From assembly GCA_009602735.1 (NCBI GenBank), contig WELA01007602.1, forward strand, positions 33,053 through 90,651: a DNA stretch of 57,599 bases. The letters run 5' to 3'. The notes beneath the pieces were generated by a model. The model did no database searches, had not been told where the DNA came from, and saw only the letters and a program-made list of their open reading frames with translations. This document shows positions 35,079-46,802 of the stretch, one piece after another; within the stretch, counting starts at the first letter, position 1; every line of letters starts with the position of its first letter. The position numbers and the translations under genes were made by a program. This DNA comes from Mesotaenium endlicherianum. Taxonomy: Eukaryota > Streptophyta > Zygnematophyceae > Zygnematales > Mesotaeniaceae.

Positions 35079-35581
35079 TGTAGTGAAACAGATAGATAAA
35101 GTACTTAGTAAAACAGAATACTTTATCTATTCAAGACAAGGATCTTTGAACACAAGTGGTAGCTTCTTGAAAGAGAGATGGCTTCTTGAAAGTTAATATA
35201 TTTCTGGATTTTGGCAAGTACAAGAGTGATTCTGGAATGTCTTTCTATGTTCTAGCTCTTGTTTATATACTTGCTACATAAGTAATTTCTAGGAAGGTGT
35301 ATGTTGATGTGTTGGCACCCAACACATCCCAAAACTTGCCACCTCTTTCTAGAATAATGTACACATGTCCTTTTGACCTAAAAATGGCACATCTGACTTT
35401 TGGCACATGGAGTTCTTCTAGGTCTTTCCTCTAACTTCGAAAATGCCTTGGAAGGTTCAAAGGACATGAACCAAGTTACTAGAGTACCTATTCACACTTG
35501 ACTCCACACAATACTACTCCAAATATATCTGAAAACATTAAAATATATGCAAACTAATATATAATAACTCAAATCACTACA
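35079..35581 (-). repeat. LTR of the truncated gypsy copy
   Basis: 503 bp, same ends as the other two LTRs, with about three differences by eye from 17304-17806. The primer-binding site is also kept, at about 35062-35077. Confidence 0.95.
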
Positions 35582-36374
35582 CCCAGCTCGAATGGGTGGG
35601 TTTTCAAAGAGATCCACTGTGTGCATTCTGATGCAAAATCACAAGAGCTAGGACTGCTCGAAGTTGATTTCCAACTAAAAGTAAATGGCCATTTGAAATG
35701 TTCATTATCTCACAAAGAAATCGTATCAAACGTTTGAATATAAAACATTCACTTGCCAACTACTTTATTCATGTAAGACATGTCGAAGGAGTTTCACATC
35801 TTATTTGTACTTTTCACAGTTGACCAAGATGGTCGATCATTCATTTGGTGTGTAAAAGTCGCTCACGATTGAATAACGTCATTATTGACAAGCCTGCACC
35901 ATGCTCCAAATATCAGCTCCATTCAATGACACCGCCTAGCACAAGCCGCCAGCGGAAGGTTTAAAACGAGTGCCTTTGCAATTTGGCTAGACTTTAAAGT
36001 AGAGTTTATAAACCTCACGCTCATATACTCTAAGTTATGTCTTCAACATGAAGCATTTTGCAATGTCCATGACAAAAATATTGTAAGTTACAAGCCATTG
36101 AAATAAATAAACTATGATTCAATCAGCTTCATTGCGACAATTTTGAACAGCACGACATTGATAAATGGGACGAATCATTACGTTGTATTGGTCCATCGAG
36201 AATTTTCAATTTGGTCGTCGACATCGCGTTGTTACCACACAAATCTGGTCACAATGCCAAATTTTTGGCTGGGCCATACAAGATACTATCGATCCTAAGA
36301 TTGCAACACGACGACTATTGTTTTATCCAATCACAACCAAGTACCAAGAGAACCGTGTGATTGACCTACATAAG
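35582..36374. other. AT-rich intergenic stretch
   Basis: No gene or repeat recognised between the truncated gypsy copy and the foldback element. Confidence 0.4.
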
Positions 36375-37124
36375 AAATACAATTTGTACGTTTAAACATT
36401 GTCAGTTTTACGCAAAGTACGTACGACTTTGAGTTATTACAAATCTACGTACGACACATGTCAATCTAGTCACCATAGGGTTTTGCAATGAAAAATGACA
36501 TGCCAGATCAATTTGACATGGGAACTTACATGACGGAGTCTAATCGGCCCTTTTTAACAATGTTTTGACAATTTTTCAAAGTGAAACAGCCGTGCGGGAT
36601 TAACATCCAAAAGATATCATAAATGTTATTGAAGGTGTTTCCTGCTACCTCTTTTTGCCTCCTTTATTTTCCACACTCCGTTCCAAACATTAGTCCTTAG
36701 ACTCGTGGCTATTTTTACGCATGGAAGGGATTATGAGGGTAGGAGAGGGGGTAGGGGCTAGGCTAAGGCGTAATTACTAGTTTGTGCGTGAAAAACCAGC
36801 AAGTCTAAGAAATATTTTTTGGAAGTGTGAAAAATGAAGGGGGAAAAGGAGGTAGCTGGAAAATCTGTTAAAACATTCATGATGTTCTTTGGTGGTTGAT
36901 TTTGCACGCCTCTTTCACTTAGAAAAATCGTCAAAAAAATGGAAAGAAGGCAAGTCAGTCGTGTCAGGCAAGGTCCCATGTCAATTGATCCGGCACGTCA
37001 TATGTTACCATGAAACCCCACTGTGACTAGACTTACATGTGCCGTATATATATATTTGTAATAACCCAATATTACGTACGTACTTTGCGTGATATTAGCA
37101 AAACTTGTACGTAACATTGTATTT
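36375..37124. mobile_element. foldback / MITE-like element with about 340-bp imperfect inverted repeats
   Basis: The left arm (about 36375-36720) matches the reverse complement of the right arm (about 36785-37124) almost to the centre. Matching blocks include ACGCAAAGTACGTACG (exact 16-mer), GTTATTACAAAT, TCTAGTCAC, GGATCAATTGACATGGGA (imperfect), TTTTGACAATTTTTC and GCTACCTC. The arms begin with AAATACAAT. No ORF longer than about 75 codons and no transposase is present, so it would be non-autonomous. No clear target-site duplication was identified. Confidence 0.8.
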
Positions 37125-38804
37125 TCCTCTTGAACAAACGACTTAAAAATACACCCCTCTTAATTCAGTGATCGAGCATCACAAGACGTTAGGCATTCTA
37201 AAGGCGTCAGTAATACTAAAACTATCAAAATTTAATTGGCCTTGTTTGGAAAGTTTGGTCGTGTTTTCATTCACCTTGTGAGATTGTGCACCCAAACCTC
37301 AAAACCTGGAAAACCCAAATGTCCAATTTGGATTTCCCAGCTTGCGGGTACGACACTGGGAACCCAATGATGTTTGTGCCGTGCCGGTGCACCATATTCA
37401 CGGTGGTTCCTAGCCATTAGCAATGTGATTTGACTAGATATTTAACTTTGTTTTAGCAACGTTAATACAATGGTTCCCAAAACACTAGCGGATGTAGAAT
37501 GTGTAATGCTACATTTTGTTATAACTTACATCGAAATGGGAGGTTTTTATTCTTTTGTCTTTGTGTTGTCATGTACTCGTATGAATTGCACCATATCCAA
37601 TTTGATACATATCCTCCTTTGGCTGCTGACCAATGCGCAATTCACCCATTAATCGTCAAAGCAGTGTTGCAACACAATTGCAAATGGTAAATTTGACAAT
37701 TTGTGTTCAAATTGCCTGATTTTGAAAGAAAGAAGGTGATTATAGAAAGAATAGTAGGAGTAGTAAATGCTACAATTGCGCGTAATGTCGTCATTTCTCC
37801 TCTAAGTCTAGTTATTACTTACTATTTGACTTCTATTTGCTACTATGTTGCTAATGTTTATATTGGCCTAACTATGCAACACTCTGTTAGAAACTTATAA
37901 ACAAAAACAACGCCAAGATGATGCTATTGCTGTGTTGGAGTTGGTCGCCGGATCTTCTCTGCAAGTTATTGCCAATTGGCATTGAAGTTTCAAACAATAC
38001 AACAAGACATAAGAAAGGGCATGGCTGCTACTGGTGGCTGTTACCAAGAACTGAGGTTCATGCCCAACAACACACAACCTTTTGCAACTCCAAGTGTGGG
38101 GGTTAGCGGGGTGGGTGGGTGGGTAAGTGTAGCAGCTTACATCCTACTGCAATGCATGGTGCATTGCAGAAGGACGCATAAGAGGGTTTAGGTGTGTCGA
38201 GCGAAAGCGACGAACAAATGCATTCGATATCGACACTTTCCACACTTGTCAAACTTCGGTTTGCGACATTTCATATCGCAAACCTTTACTTCAAATTACC
38301 ATGTGAATGACGTTGTTTGTCCGAACGACAACCCATGTGGGTCTTCACTGTGAGGAAAGTCTACCACGACATCTCAAGACTTTTGGCCAAGTGAGGCAAT
38401 AGGTACAAATCTCATGGCCTTCACTTGAGAGTAGTAATACTTGGGAAGGAAAATAATTTACATGTAAAGAAAATAAAGGAATGTCATAGGGTGTTGCTGT
38501 AAAACGGCACATATGTTCAGAACACATCTTGAATTCCCATACAGGAAGCTAATCTAAGACATAATCTAGGATGCACACAAGGCCCTATCATGGCTAGAAG
38601 TCGGTATTCGCACACATCATGGCCCTTTGAGCTGGCAAGACCGGTGGAAATGCTTGAATAGTTGTGAGAAAGATAAATTTGCAAACAAATTAGGACAAAT
38701 TCAACAAGCTTAAAATTATTTTCTTGATGGCGTCTCCATGTACAAAAGCAGGAGAAAGGAATAGGATGATAATAAAGTGGGATACATATGCTGATGTATC
38801 CATG
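37125..38804. other. AT-rich intergenic stretch
   Basis: Downstream of the SnoaL-like gene. Short ORFs only; nothing recognised. Confidence 0.4.
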
Positions 38805-40303
38805 CTACCTAGCTTCAATGCTTTCTGGAAGAAGAGAATGCTCGCTCTTGTAGTGGCATATGACACGGATGATCTTATTGGTCTCAAGGTCCAACTCCAT
38901 CATCTCGGACGCCAGCAGGTCGTTCACACTCTGCTCAAGGGTAAACCAAAACGATGCAAGAAAACCTCAAGCAATAGGTATGGTCAAACAGCTTTGACAC
39001 ACCTATCATGTCATAATTAACAGAGTTAAATGTTGGTCAGCCATCGCCAACAATTTCAATGAGGTCCGCATCACATACAAATTCTGGCGCGTGGGAACAT
39101 GCACCACGAAAATGTAGTACCATGCTGTCACGACGCGTCACTTCAATACATGCTCAGATTCATCGCGGAACATGCGAGGCGCTCACACTTAGTAATAGCA
39201 TTTGTTATATCATTTCCCTGGAGCACAAGTCCAGGCCCTTTAACAATGATCATAAGAATCATACGGACCCTTATCCCTCTGCTATTCCCCATGAGCAGGT
39301 GCCGGTGCACATTACACACTTAAGATCAAGTTCCAGATTGAAGCCAGTAGCAACAAGTTTTAGATAGGGCTCAGAAATACTGAAGTGCTAAGAAGACACT
39401 GCAAAGGGTGCTCAAATTCACACTGTCAAGCAGAGCATATAGCAGGAGGCACGCTACTGTCCAGTCAGTGTCCCTACATGACAGTGAGCTATAGTTGAGA
39501 AAGTGAAAGCACGCTCATACAATGCAATGTGCAAGAGTTCATGTGTTAACAAGAGTACCCTGTAGTGGAGCACTAGACTCCTGACTCCTGGAATGGCGTG
39601 GTAAAGCTCAAAGTGCAAGCTAGGAAAGCGGAGCAATGCAGACGTGAAGTACGAGCGCAAAGCCGGCAGGCCCCTTATAGTTCCGTCTTCTGCTCCAGCT
39701 ATCTGCCAGCACTCATTTACACAGGTCCTGACACACGCTGGGTTCAAGAAAGTAAGTCCCAGACATACTTCTGTAAGCAGCAGCCAGATCTGACTGGACT
39801 GTTTTCACATTCAGATATTATAAGCTCCTCATTTGCATCCCCTCAACGCCATAATTCTTTCAATTACTTCAACTACCTTGACAGGAATGTTCTCTCCAGC
39901 AAGGTCAGCTGTTTTGCAGTCACAAGATCACAGGATATTCTATCACAGTGCATCATCATCCAGCAACAACGCCCGAGCACCTTGTCAATGTATGTTGTTA
40001 TGAGATAGTAATACATCACCTTGATACTTGCATACTCATTAGCTGGTCACCTTAACACACAAATAGCCAGTCTGGCGCCTAACAATACCTCACAGATGAC
40101 CCCGCTCTTCCAAAAATGAATGATGGAACATGTCAATGCAGTTGAAGGTAAAAGACCTGGAGCACTACCTGCATGGCAAAAGGGGAAGTGAAGACTATAT
40201 TGGGATGATAGTGCTCTAATATCGCTTCCAAATCATGTTCATTCCAGGATGAAGTCCATGCAATTGCTAGTTTCTCTGAGATTTCCTGACTTAGAGGAGC
40301 CAT
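38805..40303 (-). CDS. SnoaL-like (NTF2-fold) protein
   Basis: Three exons, 40303-40169, 39702-39559 and 38930-38805, all phase 0 with GT-AG introns, give 134 residues and a TAG stop. This is the usual size of a single SnoaL-like cone-shaped domain. Exon 1 starts MAPLSQEISEK and has AWTSSWNEHDLEAILEHYH and VFTSPFAMQ. Exon 2 has GTIRGLPALRSYFTSALLRFP and LVLHYR. Exon 3 has VNDLLASEMMELDLETNKI and VICHYKS. These match the family pattern of a hydrophobic pocket domain found in polyketide cyclases, isomerases and many uncharacterised proteins. The substrate cannot be told from sequence. It is divergent from the DUF952 gene with 584 bases between the start codons. Confidence 0.85.
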
Positions 40304-40887
40304 CCTAGATAAGCACTACCCTCTTTCAAATGGCCGATGTATACCGTTGCTCCTTTCTTTCACAACAATATAGTATAGCACTTTTTTAGTGACACTGCTC
40401 TCCCATAAGAGTCCACTGAGAACATTTAGCTCGGACCAACAGGTTTTTCCTTTATCGGAAAGTTCGCTGTGGCAGGAAGCGATGAAGACATCACTCTCAG
40501 CTCGTCTTGGTATGCACAATGATCAATCCCCTGTTCGGCATTCGTGCACTTTCGTAAGCAATACCGAGGATGTAAGAATTATCCTGGCAAAATTACGCTG
40601 GTCATCTTGGAAAGTTCGCATTGACTTTTCTGTCCATGACGCCAAAAGCGACGTAGTATGACGGCACCAATTTGTCTGCAGAATTGCGTACGCATTGCTA
40701 ACAGTAAAAGGTACAGATTGTCGAGACTGGTCGAGACAGTCGAGGCCTCATTAGCCAAATCCGCTAAAATCGGCAGTCGTCACTAGACTGTACCCTCGAA
40801 TGTTCAATTGCCTCATGGTCTATGCTGTCATTGATATGTACTAGGCTTGCAATAGAGAAGAGTCTCTACAGACAGCAATCGGGAAAT
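40304..40887. promoter_or_regulatory. divergent promoter region
   Basis: The 584 bases separating the start codons of the SnoaL-like (-) and DUF952 (+) genes must hold both 5' UTRs and promoters. An imperfect direct repeat (GTCGAGACTGGTCGAGACAG) lies at about 40717-40736. No clear TATA box was assigned. Confidence 0.5.
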
Positions 40888-41905
40888 ATGGCCGACGCTA
40901 CTGCGCGGCACTCAGTGGTGTATCGCATTTGCCCCGAGGAAGAATGGGCAGCTGCCAAAGCAGCGGGAGGACTTCTCGGTGGGCAATTTGACAAAGAGTC
41001 TGGGTTTGTGCACCTAAGCACATCAAATCAGGTGAACACAATTGCATAACAAGGGCCAGGAGGATTGAACGCAAATGAGGAGATTATGCTGGCTGGATGA
41101 GCTGAGGACTGAATATTAGCAGCCGAGCACCATAGGACCAAAAGCTCCAAAATTAATATTTGTTATTGATGTGGATGAGCTCTAGTTCTTACACAGCTAT
41201 TTGCTCTTGTACATGCAGCTAGAGAGAGAACAGTGTTCCTTACATGCATCCGATCTTGTTGACAGAGTTCTTACAGCCTTGCTTTTTGAGCAGCCCTACA
41301 TGTTGTAACAGAACTACAGAATTGTTTTGTCCTGGCAGGTGGAAGGTGTGCTGCCCATGTTTTACGCAGGATTCAAGGACCTCCTTCTACTTGAGATAGA
41401 TGCAGCTGCGGTAAGCTCCTGCGGTCAATTGCGTTGTTCTACTTGAGCCGCTGCTTTAATGTTTGTGGTTCTTCACTGCTGCTCACTAGTTCAGCCCGTA
41501 AGGTCGCACTAATCTAGTTGCCTTGTGCTGTTCTGCATGTCACGATATTTTTGCGTGCATGGCATACAGCTCCCTCTGCTTTAAACTTGTTGGACTTTTT
41601 TGCCGGTAATTCTCATGTTTTGGATATATATGTGTTTGGTCAAGCTGGCGACTACTGGGCGCTGTAATTTATTACTGGTCGTGGGAATTTCATTTCCATG
41701 AAGTGTACTAGTCTTGTGGTTAACGTCTGCGGTTTTGGTTGGCTAGCAGTTGGGCGATGGGCTCCGATACGAAGCTGCGCCTGACCTCGGCCTCTTTCCC
41801 CACTTCTACGGGCCTTCAGGAGAGCACGCCCCCCTTCCTCTGACTGCTGTGCTCAAAGTGCACAAGCTAGAGCTCAAAGACGGCCATCATGTGCTGCCCT
41901 TCTGA
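40888..41905 (+). CDS. DUF952 family protein
   Basis: Three exons, 40888-41031, 41339-41410 and 41750-41905, in phase 0 with GT-AG introns, give 123 residues ending VLPF and TGA. Family features are clear: VVYRICPEEEWAAAK, FDKESGFVHLST, DLLLLEIDAAALGDGLRYE and FPHFYGPSGEHAPLPLTAV. The FVHLS and HFYG blocks are the most conserved parts of DUF952, a small domain related in fold to ADP-ribosyl-transferring enzymes; no activity has been established for the plant-type proteins that I can cite. The start is taken at MADATARH; an in-frame Met at 40822 would add 22 residues. Confidence 0.9.
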
Positions 41906-42498
41906 TAGTTCCCTCTTCTCAATCTCCTTCTCTTCTCCTTGCTCCATCAGATGAAGTTGAAGAGGGCAAAGAAAGAAGGCGAAGAATGTTAGTTCATCAC
42001 AGGTGTCGGTGGGGTACATGCAACTCTAACCATAGTCCAGCTTGTGACCACATGATGCCTTCAAAAATGACCTCCACCAACTATCAGTATGCTGGGTATT
42101 TGTCAACTTATTCTGTAGGACTGCCTGCACTGTGCTCCCTTCAGCACACCCATAAAATCTTCTATGCCATAGCACGACCGAGCCTGGCTACTTACATATT
42201 TGGCTTGCATACCAACGACACTGAGGTCTAGCTAGTCTGTGTGAATTTCACCTGGCACCATGACTCAGCATCAGGTTGCTCCAATCATGCTCTAGAGACA
42301 CGTCGTGAGAGAAATAGCTCAAACAAGGAAAGAGGCAGGACAGCCTTATTGTTGAGCAGTTCTTACGGCCATCAATGAGCATTTCTTACGGCCGTCGATG
42401 AGCAATAGCAGCAGATTTGTTCCTCATAACTACTCAAACATAAATGAGGACTTCTAACAGGCGTCTGCTTTTACTACATAAACTTTAGCCTTCCAGCC
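41906..42498. other. short intergenic region between convergent genes
   Basis: 3' flanks of the DUF952 (+) and TLDc (-) genes; nothing else recognised. Confidence 0.5.
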
Positions 42499-43946
42499 TC
42501 AGTACATGGCAGCGATCTGGGGGGAGCAGAACACCTCCACTTCTTCCACCGAGACGCTCTTCTCCCTCCCAAAGAGGGACTCCTCTCCGTCAGGGCGCGT
42601 GGCATAAGATAGGCCCAGCCTTGATCTGGCCTCTGTCAGCGTGCCCACCCCGGAGTTGGTGTCAGGGCCTGCAAAGCCACCCATCACTGGTGCCAATGGC
42701 GGCCCTATGAGTAGGCCGTCTGCCCCAAACTGAGGCCCCCCTCTGGCGTAGTCAAAGAGAGCTGCGCCGCTGCCCCCCACTTTCTTCAGAATCACGGGCT
42801 CCTCGCTCAGAGCAGCGCCGGGAGGCCAGTAGAAGAGGAAGGCTTCAAACGAGTCGTAGTAGTCGTCGGTGCTTCTGTAGCCCTCGGGGTTGAATGCCCC
42901 AAAGAGCTGGCCGGCCGTGGAGCGGCAGAGGATGACACATGGCCCCTTGAAGTCAGCACGGGCGTGGAAGGCTGCAGCGCTGAAGCCGTCCTCTGACGCC
43001 TTGTAGCAACATTTGAGCTCTCTTCCTGCAATACATGTCATATCCTTCGTGCTTATTGATATGCCCCCTAATCGTGAGCACTGAGCATGCCCTCCTTCAC
43101 TCTTGATGCAAGAAAGTTGTCCAAGGGTGTGCCCGTCAACTCCATACTCTTTGGTGTCGGGCGTGTAACACTCCTTCAAGGTGACAGGTGGCGGTCTGAA
43201 ACGCCTTCAAGTTTACAAGTCGGCACTCGGGTGGAAGGGATGACATGTTGATGCATGCTATCACAAGTGGGCACAACCATGAGGTGCAGTTGTTTGCATG
43301 AGAACTTCTGGGGAGGTGGACCTTAGCGTGAATATGCTTTTACTCCACATCTTCTCCCCCAATTCAAGTAGACCATTGGTGACGTGCGACATCAGCTGCG
43401 TTCAACTAAAGAAGTCTTTTCATATCCCCGAGCAGACTGGAGCTGAGAAGACTGGAGCAGCAGCCTACATCCAAAGCTTGAGCATTAAATGGCTCTGACA
43501 ATCTGGGCAGGACCAAAACTTGATGGGGCAGCCAGGTATAAATGAACAACCAGCTGCAAGTTGTCAAGTATGATTGGATGAAGGAGGATGTTACCTTCAA
43601 GGAATGTGTCTTGCAGTAGCGACGGCGAGAAAGGCACGGGAATGTCATGGTAGCTATCGGCCAAGTCCGCCTTCACCTCAACCTTCTTCTGCCCCCCAAA
43701 GAAACCTCCAAAGAGAGCCCTGCAGCTGCGCTGCTTTCGAGGCATAGAGTTGGCCCTTCTACTTGGCGAAGCTGCTATGGGTCTTGCACATGCAATACTC
43801 GGACGTGGCACATTCTGGAGGTATGTTTGTGAAACACTCACTCGGTTCTCAGCAGGGGTTGTTCCAGCAATGTAGATGGAGCAGATATAGCGGGTGCCGC
43901 TACTGAAAGTGTCCACCAGCGACATTAGATGGAGGGCCCTCGCCAT
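42499..43946 (-). CDS. TLDc-domain protein (plant nucleolar TLD type)
   Basis: TLDc domains occur in oxidation-resistance and V-ATPase-regulating proteins; the plant subgroup is poorly understood. The last exon, 43025-42499, encodes most of the domain: [79 protein letters not shown], the [10 protein letters not shown] loop and the terminal [13 protein letters not shown]. The previous exon ends at 43595 (donor GTAACA) and supplies [14 protein letters not shown]. The joined frame is open. The start is uncertain: Met at 43946 gives 292 residues, Met at 43745 (MPRKQRSC) gives 225, and the N-terminus could also begin in an unseen upstream exon. The domain is close to the family's usual end, so the C-terminus is complete. 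Confidence 0.85.
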
Positions 43947-44636
43947 AACAATAAATTCGTCAGGAGGCTACCTCATGGGAGCTGACGAGCAACTCAGAAC
44001 TCACTCGAAGCAAACTGTTCCTTTCGTAATGCAGGCCATCCCTTTAGACACTGCATTTGTGCTTCGAAATGTAGTGTTTTGCTGTTGATCGATGATTGCT
44101 TCGTCCACATCAATCTGGTTTGCTACCTCTCTCTGAGTAAGGCTTGTCTGTATATTTTGCCACTTCAGCTCACGTGGATTTCTTGTGCAATTTTTACACT
44201 ACACAGCGTTGCTGCAAGTGGGACCTACAGACAATCTCCCCAAGCTAACAGAAATTAGAGCCGACGTACTGGAGGAGTAGTTTGCAGTCCATCCGACCAC
44301 ATTCAACCGACCAACACTGCATGCAACCGTGCGTGAAGCATTTCTATTAGTCAGTAAAGCGGACCGGCAATACTCAAATTTGGTTTCTTAGAATTGCTTG
44401 AGGTGCAAGCAGTCGTGCAGCGCTGCATCTCCCGGAAAATTACGAACTGTAGCTCCACAGCAGCATTCTTATAGCTGCATCAGATTCCGCTCGCAAAGTT
44501 TTGGCAGCTCCGGTATCCCATTTTGCTCGAATAATGGCAAGGGGATACCTGGATCGTTGTTCAGAATGCTTTAAAGTCTGAAGTTGCATTTAATCTACGT
44601 GAAACAAGGGAACTGAATTTGCTCTACGCCTCGCAC
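43947..44636. promoter_or_regulatory. divergent intergenic region
   Basis: About 690 bases between the TLDc gene (-) and the MGSCFS ORF (+), presumably holding both promoters. No element was identified with confidence. Confidence 0.35.
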
Positions 44637-45107
44637 ATGGGGTCGTGCTTCAGCTCTGGGAAAGGCGGAAGCAGAGAACCACTCACAGACGTGCCAAGTC
44701 CTCCCAAAGCAATTCCTTCTGCGAAGAAAAGAGAATCAGCTGAAATTGTTGTTGTGCCTTCTCTGGCCCCTGTTTCTGGAGATGAGCACGATCAAGCACA
44801 GAGCATCGCAGTAGCGTCCAGCAGCGCACCAGCAGAGAACGGCACGCTCTTGCATGAGCATCAGCCGGCTGCAAGTGGCCTCCCAGAGTCACGTGAAGCT
44901 GCAGGTACTGTGCACCAAGAGGGCAAGGATGGCGGAGGAAAAGAAGCTACCAGGGAGACCGGGATCAGCTCAACCGCTAACGTGGCTGCATCACCTGCTG
45001 ACGTGGCTGCATCACCTGCTGACGTGGCAAGGGGCACGCGGTATGGTCTTCTTCAGAAGCACAACCTCTATTCGTTGCCCGAGGCTGGCCTCAGATGGGC
45101 TACCTGA
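44637..45107 (+). CDS. hypothetical protein with N-myristoylation/palmitoylation-type start
   Basis: An open frame of 156 codons from MGSCFSSGKGG to a TGA. Gly2 followed by Cys4 and Ser6 resembles dual-acylation signals that anchor plant kinases and other proteins to membranes. The rest is Ala/Ser/Glu-rich and looks disordered (SAKKRESAEIVVVPSLAPV, GKDGGGKEATRE) with a direct nonapeptide repeat (two copies of VAASPADVA). I recognise no domain. It may be a short gene, or the first exon of something spliced further; a possible donor GTATGG lies at about 45041. The upstream in-frame Met at 44619 would bury the glycine, so MGSC is the more attractive start. Coding status is unproven. Confidence 0.4.
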   Translation: MGSCFSSGKGGSREPLTDVPSPPKAIPSAKKRESAEIVVVPSLAPVSGDEHDQAQSIAVASSSAPAENGTLLHEHQPAASGLPESREAAGTVHQEGKDGGGKEATRETGISSTANVAASPADVAASPADVARGTRYGLLQKHNLYSLPEAGLRWAT

Positions 45108-45576
45108 TAGCATGAGCACAATCTTACGCCAGATGCTTTGAACTCGGAATTTTAAGTGACGGGGACAGGTTGAGTCGAACCTCTATTTCTCTTCCGCTGC
45201 CTCCTTGCTTGTGGTCTGAAAGGGAAGAGACGGGGAAGGGGCAAGGGGGGTAAAGGGAGGATGGGTGGGCGGGCTAGAGCTGCCGTGAAGCACGACAGAA
45301 GCAATGGTCTGGACTCCAGGGTCAGTCTTCGAGCGGCGAGTAGCATCATGATGCACTTTCTACTCTTCACTTTTCGGGCCATGCTGTGCCTGAGGCTGCT
45401 CATTCCAGAGATAGAAGCATCGCACGGATCTGTGTCCCTCACGCCATATCTTCATAAGCCAACAATGCCTGCCAGTGCTGAGGAAGCCTGGCAGGCCCTT
45501 CTCAACACATGTAGTACAAGTGCTCGACAGCCACGGCTTGACAGGCTGGGAGCTGTCCAACAAGGAATGCTGACAT
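45108..45576. other. intergenic or 5' region of Sen54
   Basis: No feature supported. One 116-codon ORF (45261-45611) lacks any family signature. Confidence 0.35.
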
Positions 45577-46658
45577 GTGGCAGCCAGGGGCGTGATCCTC
45601 TTCAGGGCTGAGCAGGCATCAGCAGTGTTCCGAAGGGGCAGCAAGCTGGAGGCCAGGCCCAAGCGAGAGCGAGAGCGAGAGCGAGGAGGAGCAGCAGGAG
45701 CAGCTGCTGCTGGCGGGGGGGCTGAAGGTACCGGCGAGGCTCTGCAGCAACAAAAGGACTCGAACAAGGAGGGGGACGTAGAGGAGCTGGAGGACTCGGA
45801 CGAGGAGGGGGGGGGCGCCCCCAAGCAGCGGCTGGCGGACCTGCATGCCGCTATCCGCGCCCCCCGCCTGGTGCAAACGTGCGCCCTCTCCCCCCCCTCC
45901 CCCCCCCCAAAAAAAACGCTCCCTATCCCTCTTTTTGCCCCTCCCTGCTCCCCACCCTGACCCTGGCCCGTCTCCTTGGGCTGCCCCAGCAGCTGCAGCT
46001 GTTGCTGCTAGTGATTGATTTTCAGGGACAGTCGCAACGTGAAGAAGAGCCACGGGCCAGAGGAGGGTGGATGGGTGGCTGGCTGAGGCTCCTTGAGAGG
46101 AGACGAGCTCTGTCTAGCGTCAGGGCCAGCAGTGGCAGCGCAAGCGTGTAGGAGCTGTGCCTCCCCTGAGGAGCAAGCGAGCCTGTGACATGCACCTGCT
46201 GCTGCTGCTGCAGGAAGGAGATATCGGTGGCGCGCTGGCTGCCGCGCGAGGGCGTGGCGGAGGTGCTGCTGCAGCGCACGCGCATGTGGACTAGCATCGG
46301 CGTTACGCGCGGCAGCAGGCTCCTCTGCAACGTCGAGGAGACTCTGTCAGTTCCCTCTCCTCCACCCTCTCGCCCCCTGCCCGCACCAACCAGAGGACCC
46401 ATCTCACACTGAGGGCGCTACACAGAATCCCAAAGCCCAAACCCGGAGCTCCAGGCTCGCATCGCCAGAAACATGTAGTGCATCACCTTCCCACGCCCCC
46501 AAGCCTCACAACTTTGACTCTTGCACCCGAGACAGCGTGGGGAATCACCTGGGTGCAGCAGATGCACGCCTGGGGGGCAGGTGGTGATAGAGGGAGAAAG
46601 GGGAGGTGACTGGGTTTGTGGCTACTGCTCTGCTGAACCTGGGTCGAGATCGCCAACA

Positions 46659-46716
<58 letters not shown>

Positions 46717-46729
46717 TTTCTCTCTNNNN

Positions 46730-46802
<73 letters not shown>

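Larger units (their letters stand above)
34119..35581 (-). mobile_element. truncated second copy of the gypsy element (5' LTR and most of gag)
   Basis: Sequence from 35581 down to about 34119 is colinear with the 5' LTR, primer-binding site and gag of the full element (17806 to about 16350), then stops abruptly. Protease to 3' LTR and any second LTR are missing. The outer LTR end (CACTACA at 35575-35581) is followed by CCCAGC with no matching duplication at 34118. Over most of gag it is almost identical to the full copy; differences cluster next to the break. Confidence 0.93.
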
